Positions 17,504 to 27,444 of a stretch of DNA of 64,000 nucleotides are shown here, piece after piece. The DNA comes from Bacteroidota bacterium. Its GTDB lineage: Bacteria > Bacteroidota > Bacteroidia > Chitinophagales > Chitinophagaceae. Position 1 is the stretch's first letter, and each line of letters begins with the position of its first letter. The notes under the pieces are model-generated. The model saw only the letters and a list, made by a program, of their open reading frames with translations. It made no database searches and was not told where the DNA came from. The stretch spans positions 20,320 to 84,319 of the forward strand of contig CANGQJ010000011.1 of assembly GCA_947456625.1 (NCBI GenBank). Reading direction: 5' to 3'. The position numbers and the translations under genes were made by a program.

Positions 17504-18025
17504 TTAGATAGAAGCGTTGTTATCAAAAGGATTTGGATTTTTCTTTGCAATAGCTGCTCCAATTAGGGAACCTATTGCACCTAATATACCTGTCCCAATA
17601 ATACTACCGCCTAAAGCAAATGGAATAAAATATTTCTTAGTCATACTCATTGCTTGTTCAATCATTTCATCGGTCATTTTAGGATTTTCCATCATTTTTT
17701 TTCTGGAAATTTCTAATACCTTTTCTAACATATCTGGAAATAATACTTTAAATGCAAGTACCGTATATATAGAAGTGATCACAATTAAAACAGCTGTTGT
17801 TTTAAAGCCATGTGCAAATAAATTTCCAAATGTTACGTTGTGGTTATTTTGATTAGAATATAAAATAGCTCCGTAAATTAATCCTACAAATACTAGACCA
17901 CTACTAATATAATTAATGGCACTCATTTCATATAAATTAAATACATATACTATTACCGAAAATGCGATTGATAAAACACTTAGTATAACGCCTTTTATGA
18001 TGTGACTTGTAACTTGGTTTTCCAT
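17504..18025 (-). CDS. DUF4199 family membrane protein
   Basis: 173 residues, four hydrophobic segments (about 10-30, 36-55, 73-95 and 133-158), with a charged amphipathic stretch KVLEISRKKMMENPKMTDEMIEQA between the third and fourth. This layout and the segment are typical of DUF4199, a family nearly confined to Bacteroidota and very often encoded next to a GT2 of the type found here and a dihydroorotase. Function unknown. 5 bases separate it from the dihydroorotase-like gene upstream. Confidence 0.8.
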   Translation of the reverse strand: MENQVTSHIIKGVILSVLSIAFSVIVYVFNLYEMSAINYISSGLVFVGLIYGAILYSNQNNHNVTFGNLFAHGFKTTAVLIVITSIYTVLAFKVLFPDMLEKVLEISRKKMMENPKMTDEMIEQAMSMTKKYFIPFALGGSIIGTGILGAIGSLIGAAIAKKNPNPFDNNASI

Positions 18026-18030
18026 TTTAA

Positions 18031-19302
18031 TTAATTTTTATTATTTAAATATAATTTTCCTTTAACATAAGTGCCCATTATTTTTCCTTTTAAATTTATA
18101 TCCCAGAATGGAGAATTTGCTGACTTGCTTTGGGAATTATTTTTTGAAATACAGGTATTTTGTTTCCTTGTAAAAAATGTTAATTCGGCTTTGCTGTTTT
18201 CCAAAACTGATGCTGTTGACAAACTAAATATATTGCGAGCATTTGTTGAAAACAATGCTACAATTTTATCTTCTGTTAATTTTGGTAGTAATTGACAAAC
18301 CGATGCAAAGCTTGTTTCTAAACAGGCTATTCCTGCTTTTGCATTTTCAAATTCAATGGTTTTACCATCCCAATCCTGAGGCATGTGGTGTGAACTTATG
18401 CAATCTACTATTCCGTTTTCAACTGCTTTAAGCAATGCTTGTTGATCTGCTTTAGTTCTTAAAGGTGGGAATACTTTTAATAAAGTATTATAGTCGCTTA
18501 AGTCTTCTTCGTTAAAAAATAAATGATAGGGCGTAACACTACAGCTAATACTTAAACCTTCTTTTTTTGCTGCTTCAATCATTAAAATACCTTTTTGTGT
18601 ACTTACCCCTGTAATATGAAGTTTTGACTGAGTATATCTCAATAATTCTATGTCTCTTGAAATGATCAATTCCTCTGCAATGGCAGGTATTCCTGGTAAT
18701 CCAAGTTTAGTGGATAAAATTCCTTCGTTCATTAAACCTAAACTTCCAATGCTTTTATCAATTGGCATTTGAATTGCTACACCATCAAATGCTTTTACAT
18801 ATTGTAGTGCTTTTAAAAATAAAAGTGCCGACTGAACTGGATGTACGCCATCACTAAATGCAACTGCACCATTGGTGTGCATATCAATCATTTCGGCTAA
18901 ATCTTTGCCTTCAATTTTTTTAGAAATAGCGCCTATTGGCAAAACATGTATTGGTAGATGATCACCACTTTGTTTAATATATGTTACTTGTGATTTAGCA
19001 TCTACTACAGGTGTTGTATTTGGTAGTGTAAAAACGGTTGTGAAACCTCCCACTTTAGCGGCATTTGCTCCAGACAATAAATTTTCACGGTGCTCCATCC
19101 CAGGGTCACAAAAATGTACAAAAGGATCTACAAAGCCAGGGGCAACTGTTAAACCATCTATTTCAATTATTTGATTGGCTGTACCTTCAAAATGATCAGA
19201 TATAGCAACAATTAGTTGGTCGTCTAAGAGAATGTCTTTGATTTTACCATTAAATGGTGAGTTGGTATCTGCGATTTTGACCTGCTTAATTAAGGTTGTC
19301 AT
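18031..19302 (-). CDS. Dihydroorotase-like protein lacking metal ligands (probably non-catalytic)
   Basis: 423 residues with a complete amidohydrolase-type barrel and the dihydroorotase landmarks LMNEGILSTKLGLPGIPA, SVTPYHLFF, KVFPPLRTKADQQAL and AGIACLETSFA. The metal-binding residues are largely gone: the usual HVH is F61-V-H63 (DPFVHFCDPG); the HAED/HCED motif is QMPID (178-182); the HxxHVST motif is LHITGVST (228-235), with the second His replaced; DHAPH is SHHMPQ (304-309). Similar ligand-poor proteins occur across Bacteroidota and recall the inactive PyrC' of pseudomonads that scaffolds aspartate carbamoyltransferase. A true dihydroorotase is expected elsewhere. Upstream gene of the DUF4199-GT cluster. 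Confidence 0.85.
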   Translation of the reverse strand: MTTLIKQVKIADTNSPFNGKIKDILLDDQLIVAISDHFEGTANQIIEIDGLTVAPGFVDPFVHFCDPGMEHRENLLSGANAAKVGGFTTVFTLPNTTPVVDAKSQVTYIKQSGDHLPIHVLPIGAISKKIEGKDLAEMIDMHTNGAVAFSDGVHPVQSALLFLKALQYVKAFDGVAIQMPIDKSIGSLGLMNEGILSTKLGLPGIPAIAEELIISRDIELLRYTQSKLHITGVSTQKGILMIEAAKKEGLSISCSVTPYHLFFNEEDLSDYNTLLKVFPPLRTKADQQALLKAVENGIVDCISSHHMPQDWDGKTIEFENAKAGIACLETSFASVCQLLPKLTEDKIVALFSTNARNIFSLSTASVLENSKAELTFFTRKQNTCISKNNSQSKSANSPFWDINLKGKIMGTYVKGKLYLNNKN

Positions 19303-19331
19303 TAAGTCAACAATATTTAATGCAATATACC

Positions 19332-19360
19332 TTGTTTTTTTGGTTTTGAGCCTATATTTG
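19332..19360 (+). promoter_or_regulatory. Promoter of tRNA-Pro
   Basis: TTG at 19332-19334, 18 bases, then TATATTTG at 19353-19360, a full match to TAnnTTTG. The tRNA begins 42 bases beyond the -7 box, so a leader of about 30-35 bases would be removed during 5' processing. Confidence 0.6.
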
Positions 19361-19401
19361 CACCCCTAAAACTAGGATTTTAGGCCTAAATTATACAATT
19401 T

Positions 19402-19478
19402 CGGGTGGTAGCGCAGTCCGGTAGCGTACACGTCTGGGGGGCGTGTGGTCGCAGGTTCAAATCCTGTTCACCCGACCA
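19402..19478 (+). tRNA. tRNA-Pro (anticodon GGG), CCA encoded
   Basis: 77 bases. Acceptor stem CGGGTGG pairs with TCACCCG, discriminator A (19475), and CCA is encoded at 19476-19478. D stem GCGC/GCGT; anticodon stem CACGT/GCGTG with loop CTGGGGG, so the anticodon is GGG (reads CCC/CCU). T stem GCAGG/CCTGT with loop TTCAAAT. All cloverleaf parts are present. An open reading frame running over the tRNA at 19405-19644 is not a gene. Confidence 0.97.
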
Positions 19479-19490
19479 AAAAAGAAATAT

Positions 19491-19513
19491 CAGCCACAAC
19501 AATGTTGTGGCTG
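19491..19513 (+). terminator. Perfect hairpin 12 bases after tRNA-Pro
   Basis: CAGCCACAAC at 19491-19500 pairs over all ten bases with GTTGTGGCTG at 19504-19513, loop AAT. There is no T run, so it may be a processing or 3'-end stabilising structure rather than a Rho-independent terminator. It begins the 260-base hairpin-rich stretch. Confidence 0.45.
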
Positions 19514-19691
19514 AGTTGTTTCAGGAGGAAGAAAATCAAGCTTGCTTGAATTTTCAGACGAGTGAAACAACTCAAAGCCTCCGAAATGAAATGCAGGAGG
19601 CTGAAGGCTTAAAAGGAAGAAAATCAAGCTTGCTTGAATTTTAGACGAGTGAAACAACTCAAAGCCTCCGAAATGAAATGCTGGAGGCTGA
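19513..19691 (+). repeat. Two-copy imperfect tandem repeat with nested inverted repeats
   Basis: Copy 1 is 19527-19604 and copy 2 is 19615-19691 (period 88). They differ by one deleted C (TTTTCAGA versus TTTTAGA) and one A/T change. Each contains a hairpin with arms AAAAT-CAAG and CTTG-A-ATTTT, the sequence AGACGAGTGAAACAACTC, and an AGCCTCC...GGAGGCT hairpin (19576-19602 and 19663-19689). GAGTTGTTTC at 19513-19522 is also a 10-base perfect complement of GAAACAACTC at 19564-19573. The 475-base gap from 19303 to 19777 holds only the promoter, the tRNA, this repeat and the flanking hairpins; I see no protein gene in it. Confidence 0.85.
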
Positions 19692-19697
19692 TGTTTT

Positions 19698-19724
19698 ATG
19701 CTTTTCCCTTGAGGGGGAAAGCAT
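19698..19724 (+). terminator. Strong GC-containing hairpin after the repeat
   Basis: ATGCTTT-TCCC pairs with GGGG-AAAGCAT (11 bases, one G:T), loop TTGAG; two further A:T pairs extend it to 19696-19726. It sits 50 bases before the first M20 gene, so it may isolate that gene from tRNA transcription. No T run follows. Confidence 0.45.
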
Positions 19725-19777
19725 AAGCTATCCTATATTCATTTTTTCCTTAAATTTAATTATCTAAATCACACCCT

Positions 19778-21397
19778 ATGCATCCAAACTTTATTCTTGG
19801 AAAACTTTCTATTTTATTTATTGCTTTAATACTTTGCCTAAATGTTCAAGCGCAAAAAACAAATGACGCGAAAGTAGAAGCCATGAAAGCAAAGGCTTTA
19901 AAAATTGTTGAATCAAAAGCTAAAAACATTCAGGAGATGGTGGATATGGTTTTTAGTTTTGGGGAATTGGGTTTTCAAGAAATTGAAACATCCAAGTATT
20001 TAACTGGAATTTTAGAAAAAAATGGTTTTACCATTGAAAGAAATATTGCTGGTATTCCCACTGCATGGATGGCAAAATGGGGAAATGGAAGCCCGGTAAT
20101 TGCATTAGGAAGTGATATTGATTGTATACCAAAAGCTTCTCAAAAACCAGGCGTAGCATATAAATCACCAATAGTAGAAGGTGCTCCAGGTCATGGTGAA
20201 GGACATAATTCGGGACAGTCGGTAATTATTTTTGCAGCAATTGCAGCAAAACAAATTATGGAAGAGCAACATATTCCTGGGACTTTAGTAATATGGCCTG
20301 GTGTTGCCGAAGAACTATTAGGTAGTAAAGCTTGGTATGTACGTGATGGTTATTTTAAAAATATTGATGCATGTATTTTCACGCATGTTAGTAGTGATTT
20401 TGCTACAAATTATGGTGATGGCGGAGACAATGGTTTAGTTAGTGTACAATTTGAATTTACAGGCGAAGCTGCTCATGCTGCTGGCGCTCCTTGGAGAGGT
20501 AAAAGCGCTTTAGATGCAGTAGAGTTAATGAATGTAGGTTGGAATTATAAAAGAGAACATTTAAAACCAACACAGCGCTCACATTATGTCATTAAAGATG
20601 GAGGAGATCAACCCAATGTGGTTCCTTCGGTTGCAAGTGTTTGGTATTATTTTAGAGAGCGTACTTATGATGATATTTATAAAAATTATCAATCAGGAAT
20701 AAAAATGGCAAATGGAGCTGCAATGATGACTGATACCAAAGTGACTAGTAAAATTTTAGGAACTGCATGGCCAGGTCATTTTAACAAACCACTTGCACAA
20801 ACAATGCAAAAAAATATAGAAAAAGTGGGTATGCCTAAATGGACTGAGGAGGATGAAAAATTAGCTATTGCAGTTCAAAAATTATTAGAAGCACCGGAAA
20901 AAGATATGAAAGGAAATCCAATACATGGCATGTACAAGAAAATTGATACTTTAGAAGGTTCCGTTCCATTTTCTTGGGGTGGTGGCTCGGATGATATTGC
21001 CGATGTTTCTTGGGCAGTACCAACCATTGTTTTAAGGTATCCAGCTAATATTGATGGAACTAAAGGGCATCATTGGGGTGACGCAATAGCTATGGCTACA
21101 CCCATTGCACATAAAGGAAGTTTAGCTGGTGCAAAAGCAACTGCATTAACACTTGTAGACCTTTTTACCAATCCAAAAATTATTACCGATGCCAAAGACT
21201 ATTTTGTAAATGTGCAAACAAAGGATACTAAGTATAAGCCTTTTCTTTCTGCATCCGATCCTGCACCTATATACTTAAACAAAGAAATAATGGATAAGTA
21301 CAGAGATAAAATGAAACCATTTTATTATCAACCCGAAAAGTATGGCACTTATTTAGAGCAATTAGGAATTAAATATCCAACACTTGAGCAAAAATAA
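19778..21397 (+). CDS. Secreted M20-family amidohydrolase (AbgB-like), copy 1
   Basis: 539 residues, with a signal peptide of about 26 residues ending LNVQAQ. M20D/AbgB-type features: GSDIDCIPKASQ at 111-122, GAPGHGEGHNSGQS at 135-148, the general-base AEE at 177-179, a THVSSD His at 203, a dimerisation domain beginning EAAHAAGAPWRGKSALDAVE, and a C-terminal HHWGDAIAMATPIAHKG. The position equivalent to the metal-ligand Cys in GHGCGHN is Glu141. Homologues cleave acyl-amino acid or p-aminobenzoyl-glutamate amides; the actual substrate is unknown. A second, closely similar copy follows immediately. Confidence 0.88.
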   Translation: MHPNFILGKLSILFIALILCLNVQAQKTNDAKVEAMKAKALKIVESKAKNIQEMVDMVFSFGELGFQEIETSKYLTGILEKNGFTIERNIAGIPTAWMAKWGNGSPVIALGSDIDCIPKASQKPGVAYKSPIVEGAPGHGEGHNSGQSVIIFAAIAAKQIMEEQHIPGTLVIWPGVAEELLGSKAWYVRDGYFKNIDACIFTHVSSDFATNYGDGGDNGLVSVQFEFTGEAAHAAGAPWRGKSALDAVELMNVGWNYKREHLKPTQRSHYVIKDGGDQPNVVPSVASVWYYFRERTYDDIYKNYQSGIKMANGAAMMTDTKVTSKILGTAWPGHFNKPLAQTMQKNIEKVGMPKWTEEDEKLAIAVQKLLEAPEKDMKGNPIHGMYKKIDTLEGSVPFSWGGGSDDIADVSWAVPTIVLRYPANIDGTKGHHWGDAIAMATPIAHKGSLAGAKATALTLVDLFTNPKIITDAKDYFVNVQTKDTKYKPFLSASDPAPIYLNKEIMDKYRDKMKPFYYQPEKYGTYLEQLGIKYPTLEQK

Positions 21398-21422
21398 ATT
21401 GGGTCAAATAAAAATTAAAATT

Positions 21423-23042
21423 ATGCATATGAAATCTGTTATTGGGAAATCATTTCTTTTATTGGCCGCTACTTTATTTTTTACAAACCTGCATGCACAA
21501 AATGTAAATGATACAAAAGTAGAAGCCATGAAAGCTAAGGCTTTGAAAATTGTTGAATCAAAAGCTAAAAATATTCAAGAAATGGTGGATATGGTTTTTA
21601 GTTTTGGCGAATTAGGTTTTCAGGAAGTAGAAACTTCAAAATATTTGACCAGTGTTTTAGAAAAAAATGGTTTTACCATTGAAAAAAATATTGCTGGCAT
21701 CCCAACTGCATGGATGGCTAAATGGGGGAATGGTAGTCCAGTTATTGCGTTAGGTAGTGACATTGACTGTATACCAAAAGCTTCGCAAAAACCAGGTGTT
21801 GCATATAAATCGCCAATAGTAGAAGGTGCTCCAGGACATGGCGAAGGGCATAACTCGGGACAGTCTGTAATTATTTTTGCTGCCATTGCAGCAAAGCAAA
21901 TTATGGAAGAAAATAAAATACCTGGTACTTTAGTAATATGGCCTGGAGTTGCAGAAGAACTTGTTGCTAGTAAAGCATGGTATGTAAGAGATGGTTATTT
22001 TAAGAATATCGATGCATGTATTTTTACGCATGTAAGTAGCGACTTTACTTCGGACTATGGTGACAATGGCGGTAACGGTAATTTAAGTGTGCAATTTGAT
22101 TTTACAGGCGAAGCTGCTCATGCTGCTGGCGCGCCTTGGAGAGGGAAAAGTGCACTAGATGCTGTTGAATTAATGAATGTGGGTTGGAATTATAAAAGAG
22201 AACATTTAAAACCTACACAACGTTCTCATTATGTAATTAAGGATGGTGGAGATCAGCCCAATGTAGTTCCTTCGGTTGCAAGTGTATGGTATTTTTTTAG
22301 AGAACGTACTTATGATGATATTTATAAAAATTATCAAGCTGGGTTAAGAATTGCGAATGGTGCTGCCATGATGACTGATACAAAAGTGACTAGTAAAATT
22401 TTAGGAACTGCATGGCCAGGTCATTTTAATAAACCACTTGCACAAACAATGTATAAAAATATTCAAGCTGTAGGGATGCCTAAATGGACAGAAGATGATG
22501 AAAAATTAGCTGTTGCTGTACAAAAATTATTAGAAGCACCGGAAAAAGATATGAAAGGAAATCCAATAAAAGGCATGAATAAAAAAATAGATACATTAGA
22601 AGGTTCGGTTCCATTTTCTTGGGGCGGTGGCTCCGACGATATTGCTGATATCTCCTGGAATTTACCAACCATTGTCTTAAGATACCCTGCAAATATTAAA
22701 GGTACAAAGGGGCATCATTGGGGTGACGCCATTGCTATGGCTACACCAATTGCGCATAAAGGAAGTTTAGCAGGTGCAAAGGCTACTGCCTTAACGCTTG
22801 TTGACATATTTACCAATCCAAAAATTGTTGCCGATGCCAAAGAATATTTTGTAAATGTGCAAACTAAGGATACCAAGTATAAACCATTTATTTCTGCATC
22901 GGATCCTGCACCAATTTATTTAAACAAAGAAACAATGGATAAATACAGAGATAAAATGAAGCCATTTTATTATCAACCTGATAAATATGCAACTTATCTT
23001 GATCAATTAGGTATTAAATACCCAACACTAGAGCAAAAATAA
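21423..23042 (+). CDS. Secreted M20-family amidohydrolase (AbgB-like), copy 2
   Basis: 539 residues from ATG at 21423 (another ATG at 21429 is equally possible); the frame extends back to 21384 inside copy 1 but that start would precede the signal peptide by 13 polar residues. Signal peptide MHMKSVIGKSFLLLAATLFF...NLHAQ. By eye about nine in ten residues match copy 1, while many third codon positions differ, so the duplication is not recent or is under strong constraint. The same EGHN variant metal site is present (GHGEGHNSGQ). The most different block is just after the THVSSD His (DFTSDYGDNGGNGN versus DFATNYGDGGDNGL), possibly near the substrate pocket. Confidence 0.88.
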   Translation: MHMKSVIGKSFLLLAATLFFTNLHAQNVNDTKVEAMKAKALKIVESKAKNIQEMVDMVFSFGELGFQEVETSKYLTSVLEKNGFTIEKNIAGIPTAWMAKWGNGSPVIALGSDIDCIPKASQKPGVAYKSPIVEGAPGHGEGHNSGQSVIIFAAIAAKQIMEENKIPGTLVIWPGVAEELVASKAWYVRDGYFKNIDACIFTHVSSDFTSDYGDNGGNGNLSVQFDFTGEAAHAAGAPWRGKSALDAVELMNVGWNYKREHLKPTQRSHYVIKDGGDQPNVVPSVASVWYFFRERTYDDIYKNYQAGLRIANGAAMMTDTKVTSKILGTAWPGHFNKPLAQTMYKNIQAVGMPKWTEDDEKLAVAVQKLLEAPEKDMKGNPIKGMNKKIDTLEGSVPFSWGGGSDDIADISWNLPTIVLRYPANIKGTKGHHWGDAIAMATPIAHKGSLAGAKATALTLVDIFTNPKIVADAKEYFVNVQTKDTKYKPFISASDPAPIYLNKETMDKYRDKMKPFYYQPDKYATYLDQLGIKYPTLEQK

Positions 23043-23066
23043 TTTTTATCTTTTGTTTAATTTTTT

Positions 23067-23100
23067 AAAAAGGTTTAATTGAAAAAATTAAACCTTTTTT
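23067..23100 (+). terminator. Rho-independent terminator of the M20 pair
   Basis: AAAAAGGTTTAATT pairs with AATTAAACCTTTTT around a short A-rich loop, ending in a T6 run at 23095-23100. It lies 25 bases after the stop of copy 2. Confidence 0.8.
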
Positions 23101-23137
23101 GTTTCTTAAATCGCTAAATACTTCAAACAAAAGAGTG

Positions 23138-23145
23138 TAATTTTG
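23138..23145 (+). promoter_or_regulatory. Putative -7 element of katG
   Basis: TAATTTTG matches TAnnTTTG and lies 25 bases before the katG ATG. No good TTTG is seen at -33, which is not unusual for a gene that may rely on an activator. Confidence 0.4.
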
Positions 23146-23167
23146 AAGTTCTAAAATGAAATCTTAA

Positions 23168-25390
<2,223 letters not shown>

Positions 25391-25407
25391 TTCAACTAAC
25401 AAATATT

Positions 25408-25437
25408 AAAAAGGTGGTCATTTGGCCACCTTTTTTT
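25408..25437 (+). terminator. Rho-independent terminator of katG
   Basis: AAAAAGGTGGTC pairs with GGCCACCTTTTT around loop ATTT, followed by a T7 run (25431-25437). Begins 18 bases after the katG stop. Confidence 0.9.
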
Positions 25438-25477
25438 ATGCTAAAACATTAATCAATAATAGTTTACCTTCGCTTTT

Positions 25478-26806
25478 ATGAATTTTACAGATTTAAACTT
25501 AAATACTTCCTTAATAAATGCGTTAGAGGACTTAAAATATACTAAGCCAACTACCATTCAACATAGGGTGTTTCCTATTGTGATGTCCGGAAGAGATGTT
25601 TGTGGAATTGCTCAAACCGGAACTGGAAAAACTTTTGCATATTTATTACCCTGTTTAAGGCAATGGAAATTTGATAAAAACAAAGCCCCTCAGGTTTTAA
25701 TTTTAGTACCAACAAGGGAGTTAGTGGTTCAAGTAGTAGAGGCATCCAAAAAATTAACCAAATACATGAACGTAACAACGGTTGGTGTTTTTGGAGGCGT
25801 AAATATTAATACACAAGCTATAGAAGTAGAGAATGGTGCCGATGTAATAGTTGCTACACCTGGTCGTTTATTTGATTTAATAATGAATGGATCCATTAAA
25901 ACAAAAACCATAAAAAAGTTGGTGATTGATGAAATTGATGAAATGTTAAATTTAGGATTCAGAAAACAAATAACTAATATACTGGAGTTGCTTCCTCAAA
26001 AAAGACAAAACCTTTTATTCTCTGCAACTATTACCGAGGAAGTAGAAAAATTAATGAATGACTATTTTACTGCACCAGAAAGGGTAGAAGCTGCTCCTAC
26101 GGGAACGCCACTTGAAAACATTATTCAAATTGGGTACGATGTTCCCAACTTTAATACCAAGGTAAATTTATTAGAACTATTGTTGTCTTCAGATGAGACC
26201 ATGACCAAGGTATTAATTTTTGCAGCAACTAAAAGTTTAGCCGATCAGCTGTATGATAAATTAATTGAATTATTCCCAGATATTGTTGGTGTAATTCACT
26301 CCAATAAGGAACAAAATTATCGCTTTAATACTGTGAACCAATTTAAAGCAGGTGTGTTTAAATATATTATTTCAACCGATGTAATGGCTCGTGGTATTGA
26401 TGTTGCCGAGGTTACGCATGTAATTAATTTTGATACCCCCGATGTTCCTGAAAATTATATTCATAGAATTGGTCGAACAGGACGTGCCGACAAAAAAGGA
26501 ATCGCCATTACATTTGTTACTACAAAAGAAGCCAAAGAAAAAGGAGCTATTGAGACATTAATGAAGCAGGAAATTCCTATGACTTCATTACCAGAAGACT
26601 TAATCATTTCGGATATACTTACCGAGGATGAAAAACCTAAAGTAAGAATGAAAATTATTCAGGTTAAGGTTCCTAAGAAAGAAGAATCGGGACCTGCCTT
26701 TCATGAAAAATCACTTAAGAACCAAAAAGTAAATGTGCGTAAAAATTACAAAGAGACCATGCAAAAAAAGTATGGTAAACCTAAAAAGCGCAAACCCAAA
26801 AAATAA
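25478..26806 (+). CDS. DEAD-box RNA helicase family protein with DEID motif II
   Basis: 442 residues. Q motif FTDLNLNTSLINALEDLKYTKPTTIQ; motif I AQTGTGKT (45-52); Ia PTRELV; Ib TPGR; motif II is DEID at 151-154 in place of DEAD; III SAT (182-184); V STDVMARGIDV; VI HRIGRTGRADKKG. The C-terminal 60 residues are Lys-rich (KKYGKPKKRKPKK), a basic RNA-binding tail. It belongs to the RhlE/DeaD-like bacterial helicases used in ribosome assembly or cold adaptation. Monocistronic between two terminators. Confidence 0.92.
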   Translation: MNFTDLNLNTSLINALEDLKYTKPTTIQHRVFPIVMSGRDVCGIAQTGTGKTFAYLLPCLRQWKFDKNKAPQVLILVPTRELVVQVVEASKKLTKYMNVTTVGVFGGVNINTQAIEVENGADVIVATPGRLFDLIMNGSIKTKTIKKLVIDEIDEMLNLGFRKQITNILELLPQKRQNLLFSATITEEVEKLMNDYFTAPERVEAAPTGTPLENIIQIGYDVPNFNTKVNLLELLLSSDETMTKVLIFAATKSLADQLYDKLIELFPDIVGVIHSNKEQNYRFNTVNQFKAGVFKYIISTDVMARGIDVAEVTHVINFDTPDVPENYIHRIGRTGRADKKGIAITFVTTKEAKEKGAIETLMKQEIPMTSLPEDLIISDILTEDEKPKVRMKIIQVKVPKKEESGPAFHEKSLKNQKVNVRKNYKETMQKKYGKPKKRKPKK

Positions 26807-26840
26807 AGGATCCCTAATAAATATATTTAGGAAAAGTAAA

Positions 26841-26868
26841 TTTTAGCACTCCTTTATGGGGTGCTAAA
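26841..26868 (+). terminator. Terminator of the helicase gene
   Basis: TTTTAGCACTCC pairs with GGGGTGCTAAAA around loop TTTAT. The run after the stem is A-rich on the plus strand, so release by U tract is not classical, but the stem is strong and placed 34 bases after the stop. Confidence 0.6.
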
Positions 26869-26879
26869 AAAAATTAAGA

Positions 26880-26906
26880 AGAAGCGAAAGCTTCTGATGA
26901 GTGAAC
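26880..26906 (+). other. GNRA hairpin followed by GATGAGTGAAC motif
   Basis: AGAAGC-GAAA-GCTTCT (26880-26895) is a 6-bp stem with a GAAA tetraloop, followed directly by GATGAGTGAAC. The same order, hairpin then GACGAGTGAAAC, occurs twice in the tRNA-Pro repeat at 19.5-19.7 kb. Nature unknown; probably a dispersed intergenic element or structured RNA piece. Confidence 0.4.
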
Positions 26907-26912
26907 AAATAA

Positions 26913-26940
26913 ATACCCCTTAAATTTTATTAAGGGGTAT
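26913..26940. terminator. Bidirectional terminator between helicase and ndk
   Basis: ATACCCCTTAA pairs with TTAAGGGGTAT around loop ATTTTA, a perfect 11-bp stem. It lies 10 bases beyond the ndk stop on the minus strand and closes the converging pair. Confidence 0.75.
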
Positions 26941-26949
26941 TAGATTTAG

Positions 26950-27366
26950 TTAAAAACGCTCAAAACTACTAAAGAAAAAATTTCCTTCAATAGCTGCATT
27001 TTCGTCACTATCGCTTCCGTGTACCGCATTCTCACCCATTGAGCTAGCATATTTTTTACGTATAGTTCCTTCAGCTGCATCTTTAAAGTTTGTAGCCCCA
27101 ATTAAGGTTCTAAAATCTGCAACTGCATTTTCTTTTTCTAAAATAGCTGCTACAATTGGACCACTACACATAAATTCAACCAATTCGCCATAAAAAGGTC
27201 TTTCCTTATGTACTTCGTAAAATTGACCAGCTTGAGCAGGGGTTAATTGAATCCATTTCATCGCTTTCACAGAAAATCCAGCCTGAATAATTTGGTCTAA
27301 AATTGCGCCAGTGTAACCTTTTGACGTAGCATCGGGTTTAATCATCGTAAATGTTCTGTTGCTCAT
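26950..27366 (-). CDS. ndk: Nucleoside-diphosphate kinase
   Basis: 138 residues. [15 protein letters not shown] at the N terminus, and the active-site His in [16 protein letters not shown], with catalytic Lys in MIKPD. It transfers the gamma phosphate of ATP to nucleoside diphosphates through a phospho-His. It is divergent from nrnA with only 78 bases between the ATGs. Confidence 0.98.
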   Translation of the reverse strand: MSNRTFTMIKPDATSKGYTGAILDQIIQAGFSVKAMKWIQLTPAQAGQFYEVHKERPFYGELVEFMCSGPIVAAILEKENAVADFRTLIGATNFKDAAEGTIRKKYASSMGENAVHGSDSDENAAIEGNFFFSSFERF

Positions 27367-27400
27367 GTTTAAATTGTTATAATGTTTCTAATTGTGGCCG

Positions 27401-27437
27401 CAAATTTACGAAAAACATCTGATTTGTGCTAAATTTG
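27401..27437. promoter_or_regulatory. Back-to-back promoters of ndk and nrnA
   Basis: Minus strand: TAAATTTG at 27401-27408 serves ndk. Plus strand: TAAATTTG at 27430-27437 serves nrnA, 7 bases before the nrnA ATG. The -33 region of nrnA (TTTA, 27405-27408) overlaps the -7 box of ndk, so RNA polymerase can probably occupy only one at a time. Confidence 0.5.
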
Positions 27438-27444
27438 TGCCGCT

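Noticed and set aside
19405..19644. 79-residue open frame across tRNA-Pro
   Set aside because: It overlaps the tRNA and the hairpin repeat; composition follows the repeat and no domain is seen.
26881..26906. Hammerhead-ribozyme-like CTGATGAG...GAA
   Set aside because: The core would need a stem II between GATGA and GAA; only one or two bases separate them. No cleavage-site stem is seen.
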